In this document: positions 51,102 to 59,760 of the stretch, in pieces | Position numbering within the stretch: position 1 is the first letter of the stretch | Layout: the number at the start of each line of letters is the position of its first letter | NCBI GenBank assembly: GCA_016860845.1 | Contig: BOKF01000015.1 | Span: 1 to 64,000 of the forward strand | Source of the DNA: Chloroflexota bacterium | GTDB taxonomy: Bacteria > Chloroflexota > Anaerolineae > 4572-78 > J111 | Direction: 5' to 3' | Length of the DNA: 64,000 bases | Made by a program: the position numbers and the translations under genes | Notes under the pieces: generated by a model | Told to the model about the DNA's origin: nothing | What the model saw: the letters and a program-made list of their open reading frames with translations, nothing else | Databases searched by the model: none

Positions 51102-51744
51102 AACGTTTAACCTGATTCGCCACGAACTCAACAAACTCGAATCTCTGCCTCCCTGGGGCCGGGCGCAGGGGGATCAGTGGGATCGGTTAAGCAGCTTCGT
51201 CTACCAGGTCAAAACGCTCCAGGGGGTTCAACGCCAGGCGCAGGCAGTCGCCCAAGCCCATAGACTTAATGTTGAAGCCTTTGTTGCCTACGCCCTGCGC
51301 CGCTGGTTCAACCACCATACCCACGATCAGATTTTGCAGATATTTTACGCTCACCCGGATGTCAAGCCGGAAGATAACCGCAAACATCACAGCATTGATT
51401 TTTACCTGCGCAGTATTCCCTTTGATCTTAAAGTCAGTACCTTTCCCAAAGCTTATCCCAAGAGCCTCAAGCACGCCTGGCAGCACCGGCATGAGCTGGC
51501 GCTGTGGCAGTATGAGAATCAGTCAAAACAGGGCCGCTATCATACCGGCAACCGCTTTTTTATTATTTTGCACCACCGCTCCCAGCCAGACCTGAGCTGG
51601 CAGCTCCGCCGTGATTTCGAGTCCCTGGAGCGCCTGATTCAAGAATTTCTGACACTCCCCGCGCTTCTTGGCCTGACCCTGACGAACCCCAAGACCCAGG
51701 AAATTCACCAGCCCTGGGCGGCAGTAATCTTTCACATTAAGTAA
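51058..51744 (+). CDS. Probable restriction endonuclease partner of the methyltransferase
   Basis: A 228-residue soluble protein. A PD-(D/E)XK-like core is seen in SIDFYLRSIPFDLKVSTF (Asp114, Asp123, Lys125). It overlaps the methyltransferase gene by 44 bases if the ATG at 51058 is used; a GTG at 51091 is also possible. The overlap contains a CGTGAAACGTGAAACGTTTA repeat that codes in both frames. Recognition site unknown. The call rests on the motif and on pairing, not on homology. Confidence 0.65.
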   Translation: MSILWSSLNQNVKRETFNLIRHELNKLESLPPWGRAQGDQWDRLSSFVYQVKTLQGVQRQAQAVAQAHRLNVEAFVAYALRRWFNHHTHDQILQIFYAHPDVKPEDNRKHHSIDFYLRSIPFDLKVSTFPKAYPKSLKHAWQHRHELALWQYENQSKQGRYHTGNRFFIILHHRSQPDLSWQLRRDFESLERLIQEFLTLPALLGLTLTNPKTQEIHQPWAAVIFHIK

Positions 51745-51750
51745 AAATAG

Positions 51751-51884
51751 CAGGATTTACGCAAATCATGTCATTTTGAGCGACGAAGGAGCGAAAAATC
51801 CCTGAATACGTGCTCTTGCAAGCGTACCTTCGAGGGATTCTTCACTTCGCTGCGCTTCGTTCAGAATGACATGCGTAAGTCCTG
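51751..51884. mobile_element. MITE-like element, copy 2
   Basis: A 134-bp element with ends CAGGATTTACGCA / TGCGTAAGTCCTG (one mismatch), over 80% alike by eye to the copy at 27577-27709 in both subterminal regions. Only the centre differs. It lies between the restriction gene and the arabinose locus. Confidence 0.85.
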
Positions 51885-51905
51885 AATAGTACTCGCCTCC
51901 TAAAT

Positions 51906-51958
51906 TTGACACTAATTTTTTTTGGGTTTATACTGTTATCGTTCCCGTGAACGATAAC
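51906..51958 (+). promoter_or_regulatory. Promoter and LacI-type operator of the arabinose locus
   Basis: TTGACA (51906-51911), 17 bases, TATACT (51929-51934). The perfect ten-base inverted repeat GTTATCGTTC / GAACGATAAC (51935-51944 and 51949-51958) begins right after the -10 box. The LacI-family gene at 60949-62007 is the likely regulator. Confidence 0.85.
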
Positions 51959-51985
51959 GGAAAAAATAATTAGGGTTACAATGCT

Positions 51986-52330
51986 GTGACATCCTCCAAT
52001 GAAGTAGTCTCCTCAACGCCAGACAAACCGGCCCTGTTGGAAATGCGGGCAATTACTAAGCGTTTCCTGGGTGTGTTAGCCCTCTCCGATGTCAACTTCA
52101 ATGTGGACCAGGGGGAAGTCGTCGCTCTCGTCGGCGAAAACGGCGCCGGTAAATCCACCTTAATGAAAATTATCTCCGGCGTCTACCTTGCTGATGCCGG
52201 CGAGATCATCTACAAAGGCAAACCGGTCACTTTTACCAACCCGCGCCAGGCTCAGGCCGCCGGGATCGCCCCTACCTACCAAGAGCTAAATCAAGTCCCC
52301 CAACTTTCTATTAAGGAGTTGCTATCGTGA
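51986..52330 (+). pseudogene. Truncated sugar ABC transporter ATPase
   Basis: A 114-residue ORF (GTG start) matching the first quarter of an RbsA/AraG-type ATPase: Walker [15 protein letters not shown] near 50 and the Q-loop region YQELNQVP near 100, then a stop. It lacks the signature, Walker B and the whole second domain. Its end overlaps the next ATPase start by four bases and holds that gene's AAGGAG site. It is either a relic of a full ATPase replaced by the shorter one, or a retained short leader ORF. Confidence 0.75.
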
Positions 52331-53109
52331 TTGAGAATCCTGCCCAGCCGTTTGCCCTACAGATGATCAATATTGAGAAATACTTCGGCCTGGTCTGTGC
52401 CCTCAAAAGCATCAATCTGGCCGTAGGTCGCAATGAGGTGGTGGGACTCATCGGCGACAACGGCGCCGGCAAATCCACTATGGTGAAAATCCTCACGGGC
52501 GTGTTTCCACCAACCAGCGGCGAGCTGTACATTGCCGGACATCGCGTGGATTTCGGGAGTTACAATGTCAAGCGGGCGCACGAACTCGGCATCGAAACCG
52601 TGTACCAGGACAAATCGCTGGCCGAGAAGCAGGTCCTCTGGCGGAATTTTTTTATCGGCCGCCAGATCACCCACCGCTTCGGTTTTATCAACGTCAAGAA
52701 GGAGAAGGAAATCGCCCAGGAAATCATGGTCAATACCATCGGATTTCGCGGCAGAGGAATCACGGTAGATTCGACGGTGAGCAAGCTGTCCGGTGGCGAA
52801 CGCCAGGGAGTTGCCATCGGAAGGGCCATGCACTTCGAGGCGGAACTCATCATCCTGGACGAACCCACGGTGGCGCTCTCACTGAAGGAAGTGCAGAAGG
52901 TGCTAAACTTCGTCCATAAGATCAAAGAAGGCGGCAAAGCCTGCATCTACATCTCCCACAACATTTCGGACGTGTACGAGATATCGGATCGCTTCGTGGT
53001 CATGGATCGCGGCGAGATTGTGGCGAGTATCGAAAAGAAAGACATCAGCCTGAAAGCGTTGGATGAGTTCCTGCTCGAGTACGCACATGGTATGAAAGGC
53101 ACAGAATAA
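52327..53109 (+). CDS. Sugar ABC transporter ATPase, single domain (set 1)
   Basis: A 260-residue one-domain ATPase of the FrcA type: Walker [15 protein letters not shown] near 44-57, signature [15 protein letters not shown], Walker [12 protein letters not shown]. It must act as a homodimer, unlike the two-domain RbsA. GTG start with AAGGAG eight bases upstream. It is followed two bases later by its permease and then by a binding protein. A paralogue is encoded at 56799-57560. Confidence 0.94.
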   Translation: MIENPAQPFALQMINIEKYFGLVCALKSINLAVGRNEVVGLIGDNGAGKSTMVKILTGVFPPTSGELYIAGHRVDFGSYNVKRAHELGIETVYQDKSLAEKQVLWRNFFIGRQITHRFGFINVKKEKEIAQEIMVNTIGFRGRGITVDSTVSKLSGGERQGVAIGRAMHFEAELIILDEPTVALSLKEVQKVLNFVHKIKEGGKACIYISHNISDVYEISDRFVVMDRGEIVASIEKKDISLKALDEFLLEYAHGMKGTE

Positions 53110-53111
53110 TC

Positions 53112-54212
53112 ATGAATCAAACGCGCTCATTTCTGGCGGTTCTGGGTCGGGTCGAAGGTCTACCCATCGCGCTGGTATTGGTCGCCCTGTTCTCCGCGTA
53201 TATCACCTCGGCGCCAAACGTCTTCCTGAAGACCGGAATCTACATGTCGTTCCTGGAGACGGTCACACCGTTGCTGATCTGCGGTTTGGGTCTTACCTTT
53301 GTTATCACCGCGGGGGAGATTGATCTGAGCTTCCCCGCAGTGATCGCCCTCTCCGGCTTTGTTCTGGCCTGGGCCTATCGGACGCTGGACCCGGGCTGGG
53401 CGCTGTGGGCGGGCCTGGTCCTGGCGCTGCTTGCTGGCGCCCTGGCGGGGTACATCAACGGTTTGCTGGTCGCCCGGGTCGGCGTGCCTTCGATCATGGC
53501 AACGCTAGCCTCGCAGTTCTTCTGGTATGGAACTACCACCCTGCTGGCAGGCGGCCTGCAGGTGGCCCTGGTCGGGATTCAGGACACCTTCGTTCATGAA
53601 CTTCTGGCAGGTAGGCTTTTTAAGGGCCAAATTGTGGGGGGGCAAAATTTCTCCGGGCTGCCCGTTCAATCTCTGTGGGCACTGGGGCTGGCCGTCCTGA
53701 TGTGGTTCATCCTGAACCGGCACACATTCGGCGAAGCGGTGTCGTTCATCGGCGACAACGCCAACGTTGCGCGGGTCATGGGCATCAATGTCGAGAAGAC
53801 GCGCATCCAGTTGTTCACCTTTCAAGGGGTGATCGCGGCCTTCGCCGGGATCATCCTGACGCTCGACATCGGGGTCTTTTATCCGACTCAGGGGAATTTC
53901 CTCTTACCGGTGATGGCGGGTGTGTTTGTCGGCGGGACTTCGATTGCCGGTGGCGCTGGCTCCATCGTCGGCACGTTTTTCGGCATGTATGTCATCGGTT
54001 CGCTGGAAGCCGGGGTCGTCGCGACCACCCTCAGCGGCTATTGGGTGCGGGCGGTGGAAGGAGTGGTCATGGCTGTCGTCGTGGTGCTCAACGCCGTTAT
54101 TGGCGAGGGACGCATAGCGGCGATCTCAGAGCAACTGCGCCGGTGGAGTGTTCCTGCCCGGGCCGACACAACTAGAGAGAGTTTGAGACAACCGGACGAG
54201 GTTATGAAATGA
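53112..54212 (+). CDS. Sugar ABC transporter permease (set 1)
   Basis: A 366-residue RbsC-type membrane protein with about nine hydrophobic segments, the family segment VITAGEIDLSFPAVIALSG near 60-78, and FVGGTSIAGGAGSIVGTFFG near 272-291. It carries a charged C-terminal tail of about 30 residues. It works with the ATPase just upstream and the binding protein 128 bases downstream. Confidence 0.94.
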   Translation: MNQTRSFLAVLGRVEGLPIALVLVALFSAYITSAPNVFLKTGIYMSFLETVTPLLICGLGLTFVITAGEIDLSFPAVIALSGFVLAWAYRTLDPGWALWAGLVLALLAGALAGYINGLLVARVGVPSIMATLASQFFWYGTTTLLAGGLQVALVGIQDTFVHELLAGRLFKGQIVGGQNFSGLPVQSLWALGLAVLMWFILNRHTFGEAVSFIGDNANVARVMGINVEKTRIQLFTFQGVIAAFAGIILTLDIGVFYPTQGNFLLPVMAGVFVGGTSIAGGAGSIVGTFFGMYVIGSLEAGVVATTLSGYWVRAVEGVVMAVVVVLNAVIGEGRIAAISEQLRRWSVPARADTTRESLRQPDEVMK

Positions 54213-54340
54213 TTCTGTTTCATAGGGTTACGGCATAGGTGCGCAGATAAAGGAGGTATGATATTGAAACTAGTAAAAGACAATATATAGTCCAATTTTA
54301 CATACAAACCGTAAATTCACTCAGGAAAAGGAGATAGATA

Positions 54341-55327
54341 ATGAAGCGCTTTTCTTTAATGGCGGTTTTGGTGATCGTAGTGGTCATCGCACTCTACGTG
54401 CCAATGACCCAAGCACAGCAGGAACCGGAACCGATTGTGATGTATATGCAGATGGGGGGCGATCCGGGCATTGCCTCGGTGCTGGCGCGGACAAACGGGG
54501 CCAAGGCTGCGGCGGAAGCGTTGGGGATCGAGCTGCACGAGCAGTACTCAAGCTGGGATCAGCAGAAGATGATTGACGCCTTCAGGGAAGCGATCGCTGC
54601 CCAACCGGATTGCATCGAAATCATGGGGCATCCAGGCGAAGAGGCGATGATGCCGCTGGTTGATGAGGCCGTAGCAGCGGGTATCATCGTCACCAGTGGT
54701 AACAATCCGATGCCGAGCATTGAGGCCAAATACAAGGACCAGGGCTTCGGGTATGCCGGCGCTGATCTTCATGCCGGGGGCTATCTGACCGGCCAGGCGA
54801 TGGTTGCGGCAGGCCTGAAAGCTGGCGATGAGGCGCTGGTCTACGACATCTGGCACCAGGAACTGCGCAGCAGAAGCTCCCAGGGCGTCTATGATGCACT
54901 TACCGAAGCCGGACTCACGGTTGATAAACTCGACGTTTCCCAGGAGGTGGACAGCGAAGCGTCGCTGGCGATCCCCATCTTGACGGCGTACATTGAGGCG
55001 CATCCCAACCTGAGGGCCATCGGTACCCAGCACGGTCAGATGACCGCGATTCTGCCGACGATACTGGAACAGGCGGGGAAACAGCCCGGTGACATCATCG
55101 TGGGCGGCATTGACCTGGGACCTGAGACAGTGGCGGCTATCAAGGAGGGCTGGATCAGCGCCAGCTTCGATCAGGCACTATATCTGCAAGGTTTCTACCC
55201 GGTGCAACAGTGCTGGTTGACGAAGAACTATTTCTATCCGGGTCTGCACCTCGACACTGGTGTCGGCACGGTGAACACCAACAACGTCGATATGATCGCG
55301 CCACTCATCGAACAGGGACTTCGTTAG
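54341..55327 (+). CDS. Sugar ABC transporter substrate-binding protein (set 1)
   Basis: A 328-residue periplasmic-binding-protein-like receptor. A signal peptide of about 26 residues ends in TQAQQ; there is no lipobox cysteine, so it may be released or held otherwise. The Peripla_BP_4 fold follows, with EIMGHPGEEAMMPLVDEAV and GGIDLGPETVAAIKEGWI. It is paralogous to the protein at 55548. AAGGAG precedes the ATG. Confidence 0.93.
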   Translation: MKRFSLMAVLVIVVVIALYVPMTQAQQEPEPIVMYMQMGGDPGIASVLARTNGAKAAAEALGIELHEQYSSWDQQKMIDAFREAIAAQPDCIEIMGHPGEEAMMPLVDEAVAAGIIVTSGNNPMPSIEAKYKDQGFGYAGADLHAGGYLTGQAMVAAGLKAGDEALVYDIWHQELRSRSSQGVYDALTEAGLTVDKLDVSQEVDSEASLAIPILTAYIEAHPNLRAIGTQHGQMTAILPTILEQAGKQPGDIIVGGIDLGPETVAAIKEGWISASFDQALYLQGFYPVQQCWLTKNYFYPGLHLDTGVGTVNTNNVDMIAPLIEQGLR

Positions 55328-55388
55328 TTCGATAGTAGATTGAAAATCATCTTCACCACGGACTTCGGTCTATTGACGGTCTGACGTT

Positions 55389-55420
55389 AGCCCCTCCTCG
55401 TTTTGCAGGGAGGGGCTTAT
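55389..55420 (+). terminator. Hairpin after transporter set 1
   Basis: AGCCCCTCC (55389-55397) and GGAGGGGCT (55409-55417) form a perfect nine-base stem. The T-tract is weak (TATTGTA), so it may allow partial read-through to set 2. Confidence 0.6.
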
Positions 55421-55491
55421 TGTATGGTGAATACTTTTAAATTATTAGGAAGGAGGTGAAGTGATTTTAACAACGAGATGGTGGTCGGTGT

Positions 55492-55510
55492 TGTATCGTT
55501 ACTCGATACA
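55492..55510 (+). promoter_or_regulatory. Possible second LacI-type operator
   Basis: TGTATCG, five bases, CGATACA. It shares TATCGTT with the operator at 51935-51958 and lies 38 bases before the set 2 binding-protein gene. Confidence 0.4.
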
Positions 55511-55547
55511 GATTAGTGTAAAACATCCACTTACAAAGGAGTAAAAG

Positions 55548-56594
55548 ATGAAAAAGAACAAGCTGTTCATTTTAACGATGGAGCTGGTCATTCTGGCGCT
55601 GCTGTTATCCCCCTATATTGTGGTTGCTCCTGCTCCGGCGGCCGCCCAAACTCCCACGACTGAAGCCGCTGCTGAAGCACCTAAATGGTGCAGTAACACC
55701 AATATTGTTTTCTTCCCCGGCGGGGCGCCGGGTGGCCCCTTTGAAACGGTAGTTTACAACGGCGCTCTCCAGGCGGCGGAAGACCTGGGGGCTAACGTCG
55801 AGTACGTTTGGTCCGATTGGAACCCGGAACAGATGGTGACCCAGTTTGCCGAAGCGGCTGCCACCCAGCCCGACGGCATCGCCATTATGGGCCACCCCGG
55901 CGATGACGCTTTCCAGGCGGTGGTTGATGACGCCCGCGCTCAAGGGATTATCGTAACCAGCCAGAATACGACCCTGCCCAAGCTCGAGGCGGAGAATAGT
56001 GCTGGCGGCTTTGGGTATGTCGGGGCTGAACTGTACTCGGCCGGTCACTCCCTGGGCACCGAGGCGGTTAACCGCTTTGGCCTGCAGGCCGGCGACAAAG
56101 CTATGGTCTGGGGCTTGCTGGCGCAGGCGGGCCGGGGCGAGCGGACCAAGGGCATCATTGATGCTCTGGAAGAGGCCGGACTGACGGTGGATTACCTGGA
56201 AATTGACGACGCTGCCAACGCCGATGCTTCAGCCGGTATCCCAACCTTTGTTGGTTACGTGTCGGCTAACCCGGAGGTCAAGCTGGTCGTGACCGACCAC
56301 GGCAACCTGACCGGCACACAGGAAGCCCTGTTGACTGCTGCCGGTTTGGGGCCGGATGATATTTTTGCGGCCGGGTTCGACCTCTCACCGGCTACGGTTG
56401 AAGGTATTCGGGGCGGCTGGACCGACCTGGTGATTGACCAGCAGCAATGGCTGCAAGGGTATTTGCCCATTCTGCAAATCTGCCTGACTCACAACTTTGC
56501 CTTCACCGGTCTGCATATTGATACGGGAGCCGGTTTTGCCCATAAAGATAATGTGGAATTACTGGCCGACCTGGTCAATGAGCAAATCCGGTAA
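55548..56594 (+). CDS. Sugar ABC transporter substrate-binding protein (set 2)
   Basis: A 348-residue paralogue of the set 1 binding protein. A signal peptide of about 32 residues ends near APAAAQ, again without a lipobox. Shared segments include AIMGHPGDDAFQAVVDDA and AGFDLSPATVEGIRGGW. A cysteine pair (one near residue 45, one near the C-terminus) could form a disulphide. AAGGAG precedes the ATG. ATPase and permease follow. Confidence 0.94.
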   Translation: MKKNKLFILTMELVILALLLSPYIVVAPAPAAAQTPTTEAAAEAPKWCSNTNIVFFPGGAPGGPFETVVYNGALQAAEDLGANVEYVWSDWNPEQMVTQFAEAAATQPDGIAIMGHPGDDAFQAVVDDARAQGIIVTSQNTTLPKLEAENSAGGFGYVGAELYSAGHSLGTEAVNRFGLQAGDKAMVWGLLAQAGRGERTKGIIDALEEAGLTVDYLEIDDAANADASAGIPTFVGYVSANPEVKLVVTDHGNLTGTQEALLTAAGLGPDDIFAAGFDLSPATVEGIRGGWTDLVIDQQQWLQGYLPILQICLTHNFAFTGLHIDTGAGFAHKDNVELLADLVNEQIR

Positions 56595-56648
56595 CTATTC
56601 AGAATGATAGCGGTCCCAATGTACCGCTATCTCTATCAGCCTAGTCAA

Positions 56649-56681
56649 AAACCTGTCAGGTCTCTAAGACCTGACAGGTTT
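56649..56681. repeat. AAACCTGTCAGGTC palindrome
   Basis: AAACCTGTCAGGTC (56649-56662), TCTAA, GACCTGACAGGTTT (56668-56681): perfect 14-base arms. It has the look of a dispersed hairpin repeat and separates the set 2 binding protein from its ATPase. Confidence 0.7.
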
Positions 56682-56798
56682 GAAACCGGGTTCACAGGAT
56701 AGATTCTACATACTCCTTTCTCCCAGTTGGGAAAGGGCGGCAGGGAGGAAGTGGGCACTTGAGTAGTCGCCTAAATCCTGACGACTGGAGTGAATTTC

Positions 56799-57560
56799 AT
56801 GAATGCCGAGTACAGGCTTGAACTAAAAAACATCTCAAAATCTTTTGGAGAAGTCAAATCGCTGCAAAACATCAATTTTCATTTGGGGCAAAATGAGGTG
56901 GTTGGCCTGCTGGGGGATAACGGCGCGGGCAAGTCTACCCTGATCAAAATCATCACCGGTTACCACCGGCCCGACGAAGGCGAGATTTTCTGCAACGGTC
57001 AGAAAATTGACCATCTGACCGTGCCCAGAGCCAGAGAATTAGGGATTGAGACGGTTTACCAGGAACGGGCGCTGGCCGAGCTGCAATCCCTCTGGCGAAA
57101 TATCTTTATTGGCCGCGAGCTGAGTAACTCGCTGGGTTTTCTAAAGGTTAAAGAAATGCAGGCGCAAACCGAGCAGTTGATGCTGGAGTCAATGGGCTTT
57201 ACCTCCACTGCGGTGAGTCCCGAGTCGACCATTAAGACCTTTTCCGGCGGCGAAAAGCAGGGTGTGGCCATTGTCAGGGCCTTATTTTTTGATGCGGAGA
57301 TTATTGTCCTGGACGAGCCAACGATGGGCCTGTCCTTAAAAGAAACCCGCAAACTGATCAATTTTGTGCGCGGCATCAAAGAAGCCGGCAAATCGGCCAT
57401 TTTTATTGACCACAATATCTTTCACGTCTATTCCGTGGCCGACCGGGTGGTGGTGCTGGACCGGGGCCGAGTGGCGGGTGAATTTATGACCAGTGCGATC
57501 AGTTTGAATGACCTGATGGATAAGATGTACCGGGTGGCCGAAACCGGTAGTTTTGATTAG
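56799..57560 (+). CDS. Sugar ABC transporter ATPase, single domain (set 2)
   Basis: A 253-residue one-domain ATPase: Walker [15 protein letters not shown], signature FSGGEKQGVAIVRAL (the first residue is Phe rather than Leu), Walker B IIVLDEPTMGL. It resembles the set 1 ATPase throughout (for example IETVYQERALAE against [12 protein letters not shown]). I chose the ATG at 56799, eight bases after GGAG; a GTG nine bases earlier is possible. The permease follows 13 bases later. Confidence 0.94.
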   Translation: MNAEYRLELKNISKSFGEVKSLQNINFHLGQNEVVGLLGDNGAGKSTLIKIITGYHRPDEGEIFCNGQKIDHLTVPRARELGIETVYQERALAELQSLWRNIFIGRELSNSLGFLKVKEMQAQTEQLMLESMGFTSTAVSPESTIKTFSGGEKQGVAIVRALFFDAEIIVLDEPTMGLSLKETRKLINFVRGIKEAGKSAIFIDHNIFHVYSVADRVVVLDRGRVAGEFMTSAISLNDLMDKMYRVAETGSFD

Positions 57561-57573
57561 AGGATTGTAAACC

Positions 57574-58593
57574 ATGAACTCGACAGTTGAAGATTCGGCG
57601 GCTGAACAGAGGCTGCCCAAACCCCGGGAAAAATTTAGTCTGACCAGATTTTTGCGCCGGTATGGCACCCAGGTGGGAATTCTGACCGTTTTTGTACTGA
57701 TGTGGCTTTCCTTCATCATTTCCGCCCCAAAAACGTTTTTGGCTCCCCAGATTTACCTGGCTTTTATGTCCACCATCCCTTTCTTTGCCATTATCGCCTT
57801 ACCGCTGACCATGCTGGTCATTGCCGGCGAAATGGACTTGTCCTTTCCTTCCATTATGGCCATGGGGATGGTAGGTTTTGTGGCAGTCTTGAACACTACC
57901 GGCAATGTCTTTTTGGCCCTCCTGGCCGGCCTGGTGGTCGGATTTCTGGTCGGCTTATTGAACGGGGTGATTGTGGTCGGAATTGGTCTGCCCTCACTGG
58001 TGGTGACGATTGGCACTCAGTTCTTCTGGCGTGGAGCGGTTTTAGTGTTGTTGGGTGGTAAAAGTTATCCTCTGGTTGCCGCCAAAAGCAGCTTTATTTA
58101 CAGTTTACTGGTGGGCAAGTTGGGTGGAATCCCGATGCAAATGATTTGGTTGTTGGTGATTGCCGTGGTTGTCTGGGTCTTGTTGAATCGCCACCGCTTT
58201 GGGGCCAATATTTACGTCATCGGTGATAACAAACAGACGGCTGAATTGATGGGCGTTAATACGGCCCGCACGCGGATGTTGATGTTTGCCTGGGTGGGCA
58301 TGGCGGCAGCTTTTGCCGGTATTCTGGCCAGTTTGCAGGTATCCTTCTTCTGGCCTTCCCTGGGCGAAGGTTATCTGCTCAGCACCCTGGCCGCGGTCTT
58401 TCTGGGCGGCACCTCGGTTTTCGGCGGGGTTGGCACCATTCTGGGCACGTTTATCGGCAGCTTCATCATTGGGGCTATCCAGGCGGCCATTGTAGCCATT
58501 GGCTTGACCGGTTTCTGGACCGAACTCATCTACGGCTTGATTATTATCCTGTCGGTTTCGATGCACGCCATTTTGCGGCGCAGAGTAGAGTAA
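57574..58593 (+). CDS. Sugar ABC transporter permease (set 2)
   Basis: A 339-residue RbsC-type membrane protein with about nine hydrophobic segments, MLVIAGEMDLSFPSIMAMG near 85-103 and FLGGTSVFGGVGTILGTF near the C-terminus. The N-terminal 30 residues are cytoplasmic and charged. It pairs with the ATPase upstream. Only four bases separate it from the first URO-D-fold gene, which ties that gene to the transport operon. Confidence 0.94.
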   Translation: MNSTVEDSAAEQRLPKPREKFSLTRFLRRYGTQVGILTVFVLMWLSFIISAPKTFLAPQIYLAFMSTIPFFAIIALPLTMLVIAGEMDLSFPSIMAMGMVGFVAVLNTTGNVFLALLAGLVVGFLVGLLNGVIVVGIGLPSLVVTIGTQFFWRGAVLVLLGGKSYPLVAAKSSFIYSLLVGKLGGIPMQMIWLLVIAVVVWVLLNRHRFGANIYVIGDNKQTAELMGVNTARTRMLMFAWVGMAAAFAGILASLQVSFFWPSLGEGYLLSTLAAVFLGGTSVFGGVGTILGTFIGSFIIGAIQAAIVAIGLTGFWTELIYGLIIILSVSMHAILRRRVE

Positions 58594-58597
58594 GCTT

Positions 58598-59713
58598 ATG
58601 AAACACCGCGAGCGTGTTTTAATGGCTCTCCAGCACGAAGAGCCTGATCGCTGCCCCATGCAAATCAGTTTTACCCCCGAATTTGCGGCGCGGTTGCGGA
58701 AAGATATGGGGCTAACCGATGCCGATTTTCACAATCCGCACGGGGGCGGCAACACCTACATCATTGAGCGGGCGCTGGATGAAGATATGCTGTTGACCTC
58801 GGTCGGATGGGCCAACTCTTACTATGCTACGGAAACATACAGCACCGACGGCCTCACTTACACCGACGAGTGGGGTATCACCTGGCGCAACTCACCTTAC
58901 CAGACCAAATTTGGCCGGGGTTACTATACCGAAATCATTGGCCATCCCCTGGCCGACGACCAGGCTATCAGCTCTTACCGCCCGCCTGACCCGAACCGGC
59001 CTGAACTCTATACCGAGGCGGAACGGGTCATCAAGAGTTATAAAGACGAGTATTGGATTGTCGGTGTAACCGTGACCACCATTTTTGAAACTGCCTGGGC
59101 TTTACGCGGCTATCAGCAAACCCTGCTCGATTTTGCCCTTGATCCCGATTTGATTGAGACCCTCTTTGATATTCCGTTTCATTATCACCTCACGGCGGCC
59201 AAAAAACTGGTCGAATTGGGGGTGGATATGATTTGGTGCGGCGATGACATTGGCGCGCAGAATATGATGCTGATTTCACCCGAAACCTGGCGCAAACATT
59301 TTAAGCCGCGCATGGCAACTTTCATCTCCACCTTGAAAAATATCAATCCCAAGCTGAAGGTGGCCTATCACTCCGATGGCAATATTGTTCCGATTATTCC
59401 AGAGTTCATTGAAATTGGCCTGGATGTGCTCAATCCGATCCAGCCCCGCTCGATGGACCCGGCTGAAATTGGCCGGAAATATGGCGATAAATTGTGTTTT
59501 TGGGGGTCTATTGACGAGCAGCACACCCTGCCCTACGGCAGCCCGGCCGAAGTCGAGGCTGAAGTTATTTGCCGCCTGAAAACGCTGGGTAAAAACGGCG
59601 GCTTGATCGTGGGACCAACGCATCACGTGCAGCTTGATACTCCCCTGGAAAACTTTTGGGCGATGGTCAAAACAATCACCAACACGCCCTATGATTCAAG
59701 GGGTAGGGAATAG
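58598..59713 (+). CDS. Uroporphyrinogen decarboxylase-fold protein 1
   Basis: A 371-residue TIM-barrel protein of the URO-D superfamily, which also holds corrinoid methyltransferases (MtaA, CmuA type). It opens with MKHRERVLMALQHEEPDRCP, typical of the family, and has IWCGDDIGAQNMMLISPETW near 210 and AYHSDGNIVPIIPEFIEIG near 250. It lies directly after a sugar permease and within an arabinose locus, with no haem or corrinoid genes nearby. That points to a role in sugar metabolism that the family name does not describe. Confidence 0.85.
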   Translation: MKHRERVLMALQHEEPDRCPMQISFTPEFAARLRKDMGLTDADFHNPHGGGNTYIIERALDEDMLLTSVGWANSYYATETYSTDGLTYTDEWGITWRNSPYQTKFGRGYYTEIIGHPLADDQAISSYRPPDPNRPELYTEAERVIKSYKDEYWIVGVTVTTIFETAWALRGYQQTLLDFALDPDLIETLFDIPFHYHLTAAKKLVELGVDMIWCGDDIGAQNMMLISPETWRKHFKPRMATFISTLKNINPKLKVAYHSDGNIVPIIPEFIEIGLDVLNPIQPRSMDPAEIGRKYGDKLCFWGSIDEQHTLPYGSPAEVEAEVICRLKTLGKNGGLIVGPTHHVQLDTPLENFWAMVKTITNTPYDSRGRE

Positions 59714-59760
59714 GCAGTATGGAGTAGGAGATTTTCCTTACTTCCATTTGCTAAACCGCT

